DNA of 14,055 nucleotides from Methanobacteriota archaeon (GTDB taxonomy: Archaea; Thermoplasmatota; Poseidoniia; Poseidoniales; Poseidoniaceae). The stretch spans positions 1 to 14,055 of the forward strand of contig PCBQ01000012.1 in assembly GCA_002731395.1 (NCBI GenBank). The letters run 5' to 3'. Of this stretch, positions 6,294-14,055 are shown piece after piece; positions within the stretch are counted from its first letter, which is position 1, and each line of letters opens with the position of its first letter. The notes beneath the pieces are model-generated. The model was not told where the DNA came from. It did no database searches and saw nothing but the letters and a program-made list of their open reading frames with translations. Both the position numbers and the translations under genes were made by a program.

Positions 6294-9200
6294 TCAGGAG
6301 GACTCGCGTGAAAGGCGGAAAGCAACGATGCCGATCAGCGCGACAATGAGGAGCACCAAGATGCTTCCAACGCCACCTGCAGGTCCGCTGAACAGCCCTT
6401 GGCCGGAAGAAGCATCGATCAGGTGCGTGTCGCCGACATGGGTCATTCCGTCCACGATGATGTACTCGAATCGGACGGGGCCCTCATCGAGCGGAACCCA
6501 TGTCCCGTTTTGCACCGCCACCTCGCCCGCACCGATGTTCACCGAACGGGCATCGAGACGTGTCCGTGAGCCGTCGGCTTCCACCACTTCAACGATGATT
6601 TGGACGTCGCCTTGGCCGCGACCAGAGTTGAGGATGCTGTAGGACCAAGCCAGTTCACCGCCCTTGACGGGGTTGACCAGGTCTTCCGAGGGGTGGCCAT
6701 CGAACACAACGTCCGCCACGCGCTGTTCGAGCAACCACACGGCCAGCGGATCGGCAAGCGAATTCCCAATCGGGTCCACGGCTTGACTTGAGAGATCCTC
6801 GCCTTCCACCCAAACCCGAAGTTCGAGCCGTTGCATGCGCACATCCTCGGGTAGGGCGCTGTCCACGTCGATGACCGCGCGGAGTGGAAGGTCAGCGCCG
6901 CTCAATCGGGCCCCTCGAAGGGTCATCGGTTCCAAGCCTTCAGCCAAGACTTCCCCCGCGAGACCGAATCCACTGACCATCACGCGCCATGCGAGGTGAA
7001 CATCACCGAGGCCGATGTCTTCGTCCATGCGCACGTCGATGACAAGGGCTCCCCAATCCGACTCGGGCAACGGTGCACCAAGCGCCGGTGAGGTCAGGGC
7101 GCTCACTCGGGGAGGCTCAGTGTCGACCATGAACCGTCTGACCACGTCATCCGCGCCTCGAAGGACAGCACCGTCGGGTGGATCGTTGATGCGGAGGAGA
7201 AGACTTTGGCTCCCAGCCTCGTCGGGCACCTCCAAACCAATGAGGAAAAGCCCGTCAAGTGTTGTGGCGTTTGCATGTTCTGAACCGAGCGTGGCCTCGA
7301 CCTGCAGGGGTTCAAGCACCGTTCTATCTGATCGTGCCCAAACGAACGATGACGACACCTGCAGCTCGGCCCCTGGACGGAGTTGCGCTTGGCTCTCACC
7401 GAGTTCTGCACCGTCGAGTTCCACCACGAGGGAAGAACGATCGAGTTGCATTTCACTTGACGCGCGCCAGCGCAACACATCGAGACGGTCCGTCGAGAAT
7501 TGCCCCCCACGGTCTTCAACGCTTACCGAAGGCGTGCGCGCCGTGGGGCTGGGATCGAAACCCCAATCCAGGCGCATGTCAATGCGGAGGTAACCTTGGT
7601 CGCTAAACGGCGTTAGGCTCGAAGGTGAACCTTCCATCCTGCAGTCAAGCACAGTCAGGAAGGGGTGGACTTCGCTGCAACCGTCATCAGCGGTCCATTC
7701 CACCACGAGTTCATCGTTTCGCTCGAGGTCAAGGTCCACGGTCACGCGCGCCAAGTCCTGAAGGCCGTTGCCGTCACCAAGCGGAATGGAAAGCGTGACG
7801 GGCTCACTTGGGTGCAGCCAGGTGGGTGAGCCCACCGACCACGATGCGCCAGCGTCGTTGCCCACCGACGGTGCGCCGTCCTGGTTCACCTGAACCATGG
7901 ACATCGGTGCGGAAATGTTGCCGGCATCCTGCAGGACGTTGCCTGCTTGGTCAGCGATATCGTACCAGAAGGCGTACCAGCCCCCAAGCGGGGCGCGTGA
8001 AGCATCGAGCGTGAAACCGTAGGAGCCTTGGAGGTCGGTGAGGCTCTCTGGGACCGAGAGGTCGCGCTCGACGCTTTCGCTGGCTTCGATGATTCCATTC
8101 CCGTTCAGGTCGTCCACCCACGATCGCCAAAGATGGACGTGTCCATTCGAGGGCAAGCGCGGCCGGTCACCGATAAGCAGGCTGTGTTCGTGCACCTCGT
8201 CCGCGGGCAGATGTGCAGTAGCTTCCGTTGAGGTGGAGAGAAGCAGAGGAGGCACACCGTCCAGCCCAAAGGTTCTGGATGAGTCCACGGCATCCGCCCG
8301 GTCTTGGCCCTTCAAAGGCTCAACGTCGATGCGCACCTCAACCTCAGGTACGAAGCTTGGCGCGGTGAAGGGGAAGGATGCATGACCACCGATCAGCGAA
8401 GAAGTCGTTCCAATGTCGACACCGTTGAGCCTCGCGCGAACCAGCACATCACCCATGCGTGGGCGTGCTGCATCGGGCAGGTCTTCGAATCCAACTTGGA
8501 TGTGGATGGTGCCAACATCGCCGGGCGCGATCCAAGGTTCGCTCGGATGGGCCCTGTAGCCGCTGGAGGTTTCAATCCACCAGTCCTCCAACCCCACATC
8601 CGGTTCGATGCCCATGGCGGAGCCTGCACCAAAGGTGCGAGAAGCAGGGAGCATGGGTCCAGCAGGGGAGACAAGCGAAATGGAGAACACGGCGCTGGTC
8701 TCGTCCGACCAAGAGACTGGGAGGAAGAAGGCAGCATCCACCCATGCCTCAGCACCGCTGCCTCCCAGCATGAGGTGCCCATCCGCATTCGGCATGCTCC
8801 ACAACAGGGCTTGACCCGTTGTGCTGCAAGCACTCATTGCCTCGCCGGTCAACGGCAGGGATGACACCGGGCACGTGACCTCCGCTTTTGCGCCTGGAGC
8901 GTGAAGGACCAAACGAACGTCCCAACCTTGTGTGAGCATATCGTTCGCAAAACTGGTGGTGCCCAACCGTGTTGCATCGAAGGTGGCGTTAAACCGGTAC
9001 GCCTGATCACCTGGCACCAAGGTCTCAACATCTGGAGCCATGGACAGGCCGAGGACCTCGACCGAAGACGTGGTCCGAACGTCGTCAACGGTGAACTGAA
9101 CCGCGCCGGGTGCATCGAGGGAAACTGGGAGAGCGACGGTACGCACACCGTTGGAGGGCACTGCCTCACCAAGGGCGCCATTGATTGCCACCACCAAAGG

Positions 9201-11195
9201 ATGGCCTGGAAGCAGAGAAGTGGAAAGGACCCCGCTGTAGGGGGCGAAAAGACCGCCAAAAACAACGGCAGCATTTGCACTTGTGGGTCCGCTCAAGACG
9301 GCTTCAACCCGAACAAAGTCCAGACCACTTGGCCCTTCATCGCGCTGACCGCTCATCGCGCTGTTGAGTGCTGCGAGGTCGGTTGCTGAAAGGTGGATTT
9401 CACCCGCGTCCAAGAACGGCCGAGCATCAAATGCTGGGACCACCGTGTTGCCGTTCATGCGCAGTTCAAGATCGAGGCGATCCGCTTGACCGGTCATCAC
9501 ATCAACCATCATCGAAAACGCGTCAACGCCATCCGCTGGCAAGAGGAACGGGAAGGACACCTCTGAGCCGCTTGAGACCGTCCCTTCGGACCAATGCCCG
9601 CCGCTCATGAGGCGGTCTTGGAGCCCAAGTCGACCGTGTGCAGGATCGACCAACCCCCACTCTCCAGTCCCGTCCGCTCCGATGTCCACCATGGCCCCGC
9701 TGGGTGCGGGCGAGGGCAGCAGATCAACCTCGAAGTGCTTCAGCGTCCACAACGAGTTCCCACCATCGAGACGTATACGCAGTTCAGCGGTGTGGGCAAT
9801 GGCATCCAGGACAACCAGCCCACCTCCATCGGGGATTTCGGTCCATACGCCACCGTCCAAGCGCACATCGAGGGCGCCACCGTTGAGGTCGCATGAATTG
9901 CGAATGGCGCCAATTCCAGAACGGTGGGTGGTCAGAGGGCTGGTGAACGTCGAGGACCCGGAAAAAGCACCGTTCGTAGGGCTATACACACCGGCCGAAG
10001 GCGCGTCGGTGCCGGATGCGTCGGTCCACGTGGCCAGAGGTACCACGTCGAGTTCATGCAGCATACGACCGCCATAAGCGATGGAGCCGAGGCTCGGCCC
10101 ACCTTCAGTACCCTCCTCCAGTTCAAGATGCAAGCGCAACAGTGGATGTTCAGCAGCGTTGATCGCGCCGAGGTCGATTGATGTCACCCCTAGATCGGTG
10201 AAACCCGGGACAGGGGTTCCCGTCATCGCGTCGAGGATTGTGGCCTCGAGAATTGCGCCGTCTGGAACGTCCGCGTCCATCATCAATCGTGCGTGCGGGG
10301 CTCCAGCCACGTCCGGGCCAAATGGTGCAGACGTCCACGAGCCCTCGCCGGTCCCGGTGACACCTCCACTCGGCTCAATACGCACGTCATCGATGTTCCA
10401 ACCGGTGAAGTGTACGGAGTAATCCGTCATGCCAAGGCCAAATCGAACGGCAAAATTTGGGTTCCCGGCGACGTGGTTGGAAATGTCGTAGGTCTGCGAA
10501 GTCCATGACCCTTCGTTGATGGTCCCCGTGTTGGTCCAAATCTGAACCCAGTTCCCTTGAGCGTTCTTCACCTGCACATAGACGTGATCCCACGAGCTCG
10601 ACTCGATGCCGAGGCGCCGCATGAAGCTGAGTTCCCAGGTCCCCGCGCATCCATTGCACGCGATGTCGGGCGACGTCGCCCAATACGTGGTTGACATGTA
10701 GGGGTAGTTCCCATCGTACGTGTACAGCGCATTCTGACCAGAAAATACCCCGCCTGTCGAACCGAGGGTGGAGTCAAAACCATGCTTCCACACGTTCGAC
10801 CCACCAAGGGTCCAGCCGTGATTGGGGTCTTCGAAATCCCAAAACGCTCCATCGGGAAGGATGCCTAAGGTGCTACCGTTCACGTCAACGCCGTCGTAAA
10901 CCGCACCCGATGCATCGAATTCAGAAGCGCCGCGCAGATCTGCACCCGTGCTCCGACCGAGCGCGGCCGCCTCGAGGGTCAGGTCCACCCGAGCGATGGA
11001 GCGCCCGTCGTCCACGTCGACCTCAACGCGGTCGTCGAGGCCTCCATCGGCCCCGCCGATGACGATGGTGGACGCCTCACCAATGGCGGGTGACACCGTG
11101 CTATCGGCCAGAGCAGCAGGTGTGGCCGGGGCCCATGGCATGGTTGCCATGAGGAGGACGAAGAGGACCGCAACAAAGCGTCCGCTCGTGGCCAT
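6294..11195 (-). CDS. Giant exported surface protein (1633 aa) with signal peptide, beta-sandwich domains and C-terminal membrane anchor
   Basis: Residues 1-30 are a Sec-type signal peptide (hydrophobic FVAVLFVLLMATMPWAP, likely cleavage after AALA-30). About 120-275 resemble a MAM/concanavalin-type jelly-roll domain: a W/Y-rich region with a CNGC pair, TWELSF, DHVYVQV, and GWNIDDVRIEP at the end, as seen in secreted peptidases and adhesins. The middle (about 280-1480) is a run of Thr/Val/Asp-rich beta strands, probably Ig-like or other sandwich domains, with an EF-loop or dockerin-like DDLNGNGIIE at 1028-1037. About 1490-1590 is CARDB-like (NPVKGGELAWSYSILNSG). A single helix at about 1608-1627 followed by RLSRESS anchors it with a short cytoplasmic tail. 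No protease catalytic motif was recognised. Function is likely structural or adhesive. It is divergent from rpiA (90 bp) and lies just upstream of RNase P RNA on the same strand. Confidence 0.9.
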   Translation of the reverse strand: MATSGRFVAVLFVLLMATMPWAPATPAALADSTVSPAIGEASTIVIGGADGGLDDRVEVDVDDGRSIARVDLTLEAAALGRSTGADLRGASEFDASGAVYDGVDVNGSTLGILPDGAFWDFEDPNHGWTLGGSNVWKHGFDSTLGSTGGVFSGQNALYTYDGNYPYMSTTYWATSPDIACNGCAGTWELSFMRRLGIESSSWDHVYVQVKNAQGNWVQIWTNTGTINEGSWTSQTYDISNHVAGNPNFAVRFGLGMTDYSVHFTGWNIDDVRIEPSGGVTGTGEGSWTSAPFGPDVAGAPHARLMMDADVPDGAILEATILDAMTGTPVPGFTDLGVTSIDLGAINAAEHPLLRLHLELEEGTEGGPSLGSIAYGGRMLHELDVVPLATWTDASGTDAPSAGVYSPTNGAFSGSSTFTSPLTTHRSGIGAIRNSCDLNGGALDVRLDGGVWTEIPDGGGLVVLDAIAHTAELRIRLDGGNSLWTLKHFEVDLLPSPAPSGAMVDIGADGTGEWGLVDPAHGRLGLQDRLMSGGHWSEGTVSSGSEVSFPFLLPADGVDAFSMMVDVMTGQADRLDLELRMNGNTVVPAFDARPFLDAGEIHLSATDLAALNSAMSGQRDEGPSGLDFVRVEAVLSGPTSANAAVVFGGLFAPYSGVLSTSLLPGHPLVVAINGALGEAVPSNGVRTVALPVSLDAPGAVQFTVDDVRTTSSVEVLGLSMAPDVETLVPGDQAYRFNATFDATRLGTTSFANDMLTQGWDVRLVLHAPGAKAEVTCPVSSLPLTGEAMSACSTTGQALLWSMPNADGHLMLGGSGAEAWVDAAFFLPVSWSDETSAVFSISLVSPAGPMLPASRTFGAGSAMGIEPDVGLEDWWIETSSGYRAHPSEPWIAPGDVGTIHIQVGFEDLPDAARPRMGDVLVRARLNGVDIGTTSSLIGGHASFPFTAPSFVPEVEVRIDVEPLKGQDRADAVDSSRTFGLDGVPPLLLSTSTEATAHLPADEVHEHSLLIGDRPRLPSNGHVHLWRSWVDDLNGNGIIEASESVERDLSVPESLTDLQGSYGFTLDASRAPLGGWYAFWYDIADQAGNVLQDAGNISAPMSMVQVNQDGAPSVGNDAGASWSVGSPTWLHPSEPVTLSIPLGDGNGLQDLARVTVDLDLERNDELVVEWTADDGCSEVHPFLTVLDCRMEGSPSSLTPFSDQGYLRIDMRLDWGFDPSPTARTPSVSVEDRGGQFSTDRLDVLRWRASSEMQLDRSSLVVELDGAELGESQAQLRPGAELQVSSSFVWARSDRTVLEPLQVEATLGSEHANATTLDGLFLIGLEVPDEAGSQSLLLRINDPPDGAVLRGADDVVRRFMVDTEPPRVSALTSPALGAPLPESDWGALVIDVRMDEDIGLGDVHLAWRVMVSGFGLAGEVLAEGLEPMTLRGARLSGADLPLRAVIDVDSALPEDVRMQRLELRVWVEGEDLSSQAVDPIGNSLADPLAVWLLEQRVADVVFDGHPSEDLVNPVKGGELAWSYSILNSGRGQGDVQIIVEVVEADGSRTRLDARSVNIGAGEVAVQNGTWVPLDEGPVRFEYIIVDGMTHVGDTHLIDASSGQGLFSGPAGGVGSILVLLIVALIGIVAFRLSRESS

Positions 11196-11285
11196 GGTTC
11201 ACCACCATCTTCCTCGCCATTGAATGCTTCGGAGCACCTTCGTCGAGGGGCAGAGCCTTTGGACTGGGGCGGTTCACATAGTGGC

Positions 11286-11987
11286 ATGTCCATCGACGAT
11301 GCAAAACGTCTGGCCGGCATTGCAGCATGCGATGAAGTCCAAAGCGGCATGAAAGTGGGTTTGGGGACGGGATCAACCGTGCATCACACGATCGTCGAAC
11401 TCGCTCGCCGGTATCACGACGAAGGCTTGGACATCGTTGGCGTTCCAACCAGCCTCGCGACCCACGCGCTCGCCACCGAACTCGGACTTCCTTTGGTGGA
11501 ACTCGACGACGTGGAAGGGTTGGATCTCGTGATTGACGGAGCCGACGAAGTCGACGCATCGTTCCAATTGATCAAGGGAGGCGGAGCTGCACTCCTACGA
11601 GAAAAACTCGTGGCACAGGCCTCAGCGGCCATGGTCGTCGTGGCCGATGACCGAAAGATGGTCGATACACTTGGCGCTTTCCCACTTCCCATCGAAATCA
11701 CGCGGTTCGGTCACGGCACCACTCTGCGGGCCATCATGGACCTGCTGGGGTGCAAAGCTGCAGTTCGTATGGACGGTGATGCACCCCTTGTTACGGACAA
11801 CGGGAATTTCATCGTTGACGCCCACACTGGTCCACGCTTGACGGACCCGGTCGCCACCGAAGCGGCGCTGCTCAGTTTGGCCGGCGTCGTCCAAGTCGGC
11901 CTGTTCATCGGCATGTGCGATGTGGTGCACCTTGCTGGACCGTCCGGAGCAGAGCGCTTGGTGTGCTGGAGTGGCCGCTTGACGTAA
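11286..11987 (+). CDS. rpiA: Ribose-5-phosphate isomerase A
   Basis: RpiA interconverts ribose 5-phosphate and ribulose 5-phosphate in the cytoplasm, supplying ribose for nucleotides. The 233-residue protein is of normal size. Phosphate-loop GLGTGSTVHHT lies at 25-35 and GVPTSLATHALA at 52-63. The catalytic DGADEVD is at 84-90 (Asp84 and Asp87, like E. coli Asp81 and Asp84), with K97 in KGGGAALLREK and a Glu at 106 as the expected general base. LVTDNGNFIVDAH at 168-180 is the C-terminal signature. The ATG at 11286 is chosen because homologous sequence starts there; a TTG at 11220 would add 22 unlikely residues. It is divergent from the surface-protein gene and 42 bp before tRNA-Lys. Confidence 0.96.
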   Translation: MSIDDAKRLAGIAACDEVQSGMKVGLGTGSTVHHTIVELARRYHDEGLDIVGVPTSLATHALATELGLPLVELDDVEGLDLVIDGADEVDASFQLIKGGGAALLREKLVAQASAAMVVVADDRKMVDTLGAFPLPIEITRFGHGTTLRAIMDLLGCKAAVRMDGDAPLVTDNGNFIVDAHTGPRLTDPVATEAALLSLAGVVQVGLFIGMCDVVHLAGPSGAERLVCWSGRLT

Positions 11988-12001
11988 GCCCGCCGTGGTG
12001 A

Positions 12002-12008
12002 TTAAATA
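12002..12008 (+). promoter_or_regulatory. TATA-like box (TTAAATA) for tRNA-Lys
   Basis: TTAAATA is centred 25 nt before the first base of the mature tRNA, the normal archaeal TATA-to-start distance, in an otherwise GC-rich 42-bp gap after rpiA. It implies the tRNA is transcribed from its own promoter with little or no 5' leader, although rpiA read-through is possible. Confidence 0.65.
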
Positions 12009-12029
12009 CGGGCGCAAGGAGCGTGCGGT

Positions 12030-12103
12030 GGGCCTGTAGCTTAGTCAGGTAGAGCGACGGACTCTTAATCCGTCGGTCGCGGGTTCGAACCCCGTCAGGC
12101 CCG
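12030..12103 (+). tRNA. tRNA-Lys (anticodon CUU)
   Basis: The 74-nt sequence folds into a full cloverleaf. The acceptor GGGCCTG (12030-12036) pairs with CAGGCCC (12096-12102), with discriminator G at 12103. The D arm is GCTT/GAGC. The anticodon stem ACGGA/TCCGT (12057-12061, 12069-12073) encloses loop CTCTTAA with CTT at 12064-12066. The T arm has loop TTCGAAC (12084-12090) on a 5-bp stem that includes one G-U pair. No CCA is encoded (CTC follows), so CCA must be added by nucleotidyltransferase. There is no intron. It decodes AAG. Confidence 0.97.
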
Positions 12104-12125
12104 CTCAACAACGGAGCACCACTGA

Positions 12126-12168
12126 GGCTGCCGACCGCGGTCATGTTCAAATGGCGGGTGAGGCAGCC
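12126..12168. repeat. Inverted repeat GGCTGCC/GGCAGCC around a central palindrome, upstream of asnS
   Basis: GGCTGCC at 12126-12132 and GGCAGCC at 12162-12168 are perfect inverted arms. Inside them lies the perfect 10-bp palindrome GACCGCGGTC at 12133-12142. In the plus-strand transcript the arms could pair and enclose the upstream ATG at 12151. Whether this is a control site or chance in GC-rich DNA cannot be told from one copy. Confidence 0.35.
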
Positions 12169-12183
12169 ACCGCCGGGATTCGC

Positions 12184-13512
12184 ATGAAGACGACCTACAT
12201 CGGGGCGATTCAATCGGGCGAGCATGACGGTGAGCAGGTCACCCTGAAGGGGTGGGTGAAGCGAAGCCGAGGCAACAACAACCTCCGATTCATCGTCATG
12301 CGCGACTCGACTGGGACCATCCAGTGTGTGGTCAAGCGGGATGTGGTCGGAGACGATGCGTTCACTGCGCTGAGCGAGGCCTTGATCGAGTCCTCGTTGG
12401 AACTTGTCGGTGAGGTCAAGGCGGACGAACGGGCCCAAGGCGGGCATGAAGTCAGCGTCTCGTCGGGAAGCGTGGTCGGAGGCGTCAATCCCGACCGCCC
12501 CTTCCCCATCACCGAATCTGCCATGACCGCGGCCGATGGAGGGGAAACCGAATTCCTTCTCGATCATCGACACCTGTACCTGCGCACCTCGCGCATGACC
12601 ACGATGTTGCAAATCCGTTCGTCGGTCTTCGGAGCCGTTCACGGCTACTTCCGAGACCTGGATTTTGTCGAGTATCAAGCCCCGAACTTCGTCGCTGGCG
12701 CGGTCGAAGGAGGCTCAACCTTGTTCGAGGTCCCTTACTTCGGAAAGAAGGCTTACCTGACGCAGTCTTGGCAATTGTACGCCGAAGCCGCCATGCCAGC
12801 CTTGGAACGCTTGTACACCATCGCGCCGTCCTTCCGTGCGGAAAAGAGCAGGACGCGACGCCATCTCACCGAGTTTTGGCACGCTGAAATGGAGCTTGCT
12901 TGGGCGACCAACGATGAAATCATGTCCCACGGCGAGGGTGTCGTACGTCGGATCGCGAAGACGTTGCTGGACGAACGCAGCGATGAATTGGCCAGCCTCG
13001 ACCGTGACCTCAACCTCGTGGCTCGATACGCCGACAACCCCTACCCGCGCATGCGCTACGACGAAGCCGTGGAAACCCTACAAGGCATGGACATCGACAT
13101 CGAATGGGGCCAAGACCTTGACTACAGCAAGGAAAAGGTTCTGACGGCTGATTTCGACGTGCCTCATTTCCTGACGCATTATCCAAAGGTGGCCAAGCCC
13201 TTCTACCACCGTGTTGATCCCGAGGACGATGCCTACGTGTTGTGCCACGATCTCTTGGCCCCCGAGGGCTATGGCGAGATCATTGGTGGTGGTGAGCGGA
13301 CGTGGTCTGAAGAGGAAATTCTCGCTCGCATCGACGAAGAGAACGTCCCACGTGAACCCTACCAGTTCTACATCGACACCCGGGCCTATGGCGGCGTGCC
13401 GCACGGTGGCTTCGGCCTCGGTGTGGACCGTGTCGTGAGTTGGCTCAGTGGAGCGGACCACATTCGTGAGGTCATTCCCTTTCCGCGTGACTCGCGACGG
13501 GTCACGCCCTGA
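12184..13512 (+). CDS. asnS: Asparaginyl-tRNA synthetase (class IIb)
   Basis: The enzyme charges tRNA-Asn with asparagine in the cytoplasm. An N-terminal OB-fold anticodon-binding domain (about 1-110; VTLKGWVKRSRGNNNLRFIV) precedes the class II catalytic domain. Motif 1 is near 140-160, motif 2 is FRAEKSRTRRHLTEFWH from 217, and motif 3 is GGFGLGVDRVVSW from 408. YLTQSWQLYAEA, HLTEFWH and DLLAPEGYGEIIGGGER (356-372) are typical of AsnRS rather than AspRS, although the tail PFPRDSRRVTP is AspRS-like. The ATG at 12184 (442 residues) is preferred because MKTTYIG fits the family N-terminus; ATG at 12151 would add 11 residues. It follows tRNA-Lys by 80 bp and abuts the convergent membrane-protein gene with no gap. 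Its presence suggests direct Asn-tRNA formation rather than only the amidotransferase route. Confidence 0.94.
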   Translation: MKTTYIGAIQSGEHDGEQVTLKGWVKRSRGNNNLRFIVMRDSTGTIQCVVKRDVVGDDAFTALSEALIESSLELVGEVKADERAQGGHEVSVSSGSVVGGVNPDRPFPITESAMTAADGGETEFLLDHRHLYLRTSRMTTMLQIRSSVFGAVHGYFRDLDFVEYQAPNFVAGAVEGGSTLFEVPYFGKKAYLTQSWQLYAEAAMPALERLYTIAPSFRAEKSRTRRHLTEFWHAEMELAWATNDEIMSHGEGVVRRIAKTLLDERSDELASLDRDLNLVARYADNPYPRMRYDEAVETLQGMDIDIEWGQDLDYSKEKVLTADFDVPHFLTHYPKVAKPFYHRVDPEDDAYVLCHDLLAPEGYGEIIGGGERTWSEEEILARIDEENVPREPYQFYIDTRAYGGVPHGGFGLGVDRVVSWLSGADHIREVIPFPRDSRRVTP

Positions 13513-13836
13513 TCACACAAGGGGCAAATCGAGACCCTCGAGGTCAACGTTCTCCTCTCCATCCACGGCTCTCGCTGACTTGGTCACATGACCTCTGTCC
13601 TCTAGAATGCCTGCCGTTGAGCCCTCATCAGCCTGCTTTGAGGCCCGAGCGGAAAGCAACATGACCACCGCAAAGGCCGCGACCATCGGAGTCAAACAAA
13701 GAACCGCGCCGTCCGCGAAACCTCGCACTTCGATGAGCGGCCCAGCAAAGATCATCGCCAGCACGAGAAGCGCGAAAGAGGCCAACAAAGGCCAAGCAGC
13801 ACGTCCACCGGCGGACGTGCTCGAGGACTCGGCCAT
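13513..13836 (-). CDS. Small membrane protein of unknown function (107 aa, two helices)
   Basis: The chosen ATG at 13836 gives MAESSSTSAGGRAAWPLL. Two hydrophobic helices at about 13-32 and 42-63 are joined by a short loop (PLIEVRGFADG), and an acidic soluble tail follows to residue 107. No family was recognised. The same frame is open to the right edge, but its upstream part is His/Arg-rich, overlaps the coding-like plus-strand frame starting at 13861, and lacks membrane character, so the short form is preferred. The stop abuts the asnS stop (convergent). The divergent gap to the next gene is only 24 bp, so any promoter must lie within one of the two coding regions. Confidence 0.7.
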   Translation of the reverse strand: MAESSSTSAGGRAAWPLLASFALLVLAMIFAGPLIEVRGFADGAVLCLTPMVAAFAVVMLLSARASKQADEGSTAGILEDRGHVTKSARAVDGEENVDLEGLDLPLV

Positions 13837-13860
13837 GGGTGGAAGGGCACCACGCTGTTG

Positions 13861-14055
13861 ATGAACCCGCCCCAACCTGTTGAGTGCATGAGCACCACTT
13901 CCGGATGGCTGATGACCGCGGTGGCCCCGTGGGGCGAGAACGCAGAGGATGCGTTGGACCAGGCCTTGGTCGACCTTGGCCTTGGTGACGTGCGTTACGT
14001 GCCAATGCAGGGCGCCATGCTTCCACTCGGCTTCCAACCCGTTCCACCCCGCCCC
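13861..14055 (+). CDS. N-terminus of an unidentified protein, weakly like pyruvoyl-dependent arginine decarboxylase; runs off right edge
   Basis: ATG at 13861 opens 65 codons with no stop and with strong third-position GC and G-rich first positions, as in a real gene. ATG at 13888 (MSTTSGWLMTAVAP) is an equally possible start. The stretch AEDALDQALVDLGLGDVRYV, followed about ten residues later by PLGFQPVPP, resembles the N-terminal region of pyruvoyl-dependent arginine decarboxylase from memory, where an FDxALxxAGIGxVNLI segment leads into an SS-I-x-PP self-cleavage site. Here the equivalent positions read MQGAMLP with no Ser-Ser, so it would be a non-processed paralogue if related. The identity is tentative. 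It is divergent from the 107-residue membrane-protein gene. Confidence 0.6.
   Translation, partial: MNPPQPVECMSTTSGWLMTAVAPWGENAEDALDQALVDLGLGDVRYVPMQGAMLPLGFQPVPPRP

Noticed and set aside
5943..6325. Open frames of 65-122 codons on both strands in the gap after the RND gene
   Set aside because: They cover the RNase P RNA, have low-complexity Pro/Arg/Ser-rich translations, and match no protein pattern; the RNA structure explains the sequence.
8304..9389. Plus-strand open frames of 162 and 186 codons inside the giant surface protein gene
   Set aside because: They lie antisense to a continuous 1633-codon frame with signal peptide and C-terminal anchor, so they are shadows.
11220..11285. TTG-initiated 22-residue extension of RpiA
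   Set aside because: The RpiA family starts close to ATG 11286; the extension is not homologous-looking and would use a rare start.
12151..12183. 11-residue N-terminal extension of AsnRS
   Set aside because: Sequence MAGEAATAGIR is unlike the family N-terminus; the internal Met fits better, although the longer form cannot be excluded.
13607..13861. 84-codon plus-strand open frame between asnS and the right-edge gene
   Set aside because: It is antisense to the two-helix membrane protein; the Ala/Ser/Lys/Arg-rich translation lacks structure.
13837..14037. 67-residue N-terminal extension of the 107-residue membrane protein
   Set aside because: It overlaps the coding-like right-edge plus-strand gene and has a His/Arg-rich, non-membrane composition.
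1..14055. CRISPR array, insertion sequence, toxin-antitoxin or defence cassette
   Set aside because: No spaced direct repeats, transposase motifs, terminal inverted repeats or known defence domains were seen on either strand.

Overview
The window most likely comes from a GC-rich archaeon, and the best guess is a planktonic Marine Group II (Poseidoniales)-like member of the Thermoplasmatota. Evidence: an archaeal-type asparaginyl-tRNA synthetase, a TATA-like box about 26 nt upstream of an apparently leaderless GTG start, the same box upstream of a tRNA without an encoded CCA, a compact ~307-nt type A RNase P RNA, a giant exported surface protein and Asp-rich calcium-loop-like segments. The lineage is inferred; no rRNA or other marker gene is present.

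Layout from left to right. Positions 1-1616, minus strand: an extended-SDR nucleotide-sugar epimerase, followed 26 bp downstream by a membrane-anchored thioredoxin-fold protein (CPYC) that runs off the left edge. Positions 1720-5946, plus strand: an 84-residue protein of unknown function with a strong Shine-Dalgarno, a polyprenyl-phosphate-type family 2 glycosyltransferase with two C-terminal membrane segments, and a 952-residue RND/MMPL-family transporter. Positions 5949-6255, minus strand: RNase P RNA, supported by helices P1, P2, P3 and P4 (with its bulged U) and conserved loops. It fills the only long gene-free gap. Positions 6294-11195, minus strand: a 1633-residue signal-peptide, C-terminally anchored surface protein. 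Positions 11286-13512, plus strand: rpiA, tRNA-Lys(CUU) and asnS. Positions 13513-13836, minus strand: a 107-residue two-helix membrane protein. Positions 13861 to the right edge, plus strand: the start of a protein with weak resemblance to pyruvoyl-dependent arginine decarboxylase.

The left two thirds is concerned mainly with the cell envelope: sugar-nucleotide conversion, lipid-linked sugar transfer, RND export, an exported thiol-disulfide protein and a large surface protein. The right third is housekeeping (pentose phosphate, tRNA, aminoacylation), and the RNase P RNA sits between the two. No mobile element, CRISPR array or defence cassette was seen. The most valuable hidden item is the RNase P RNA, because it is easily masked by spurious open frames on both strands.
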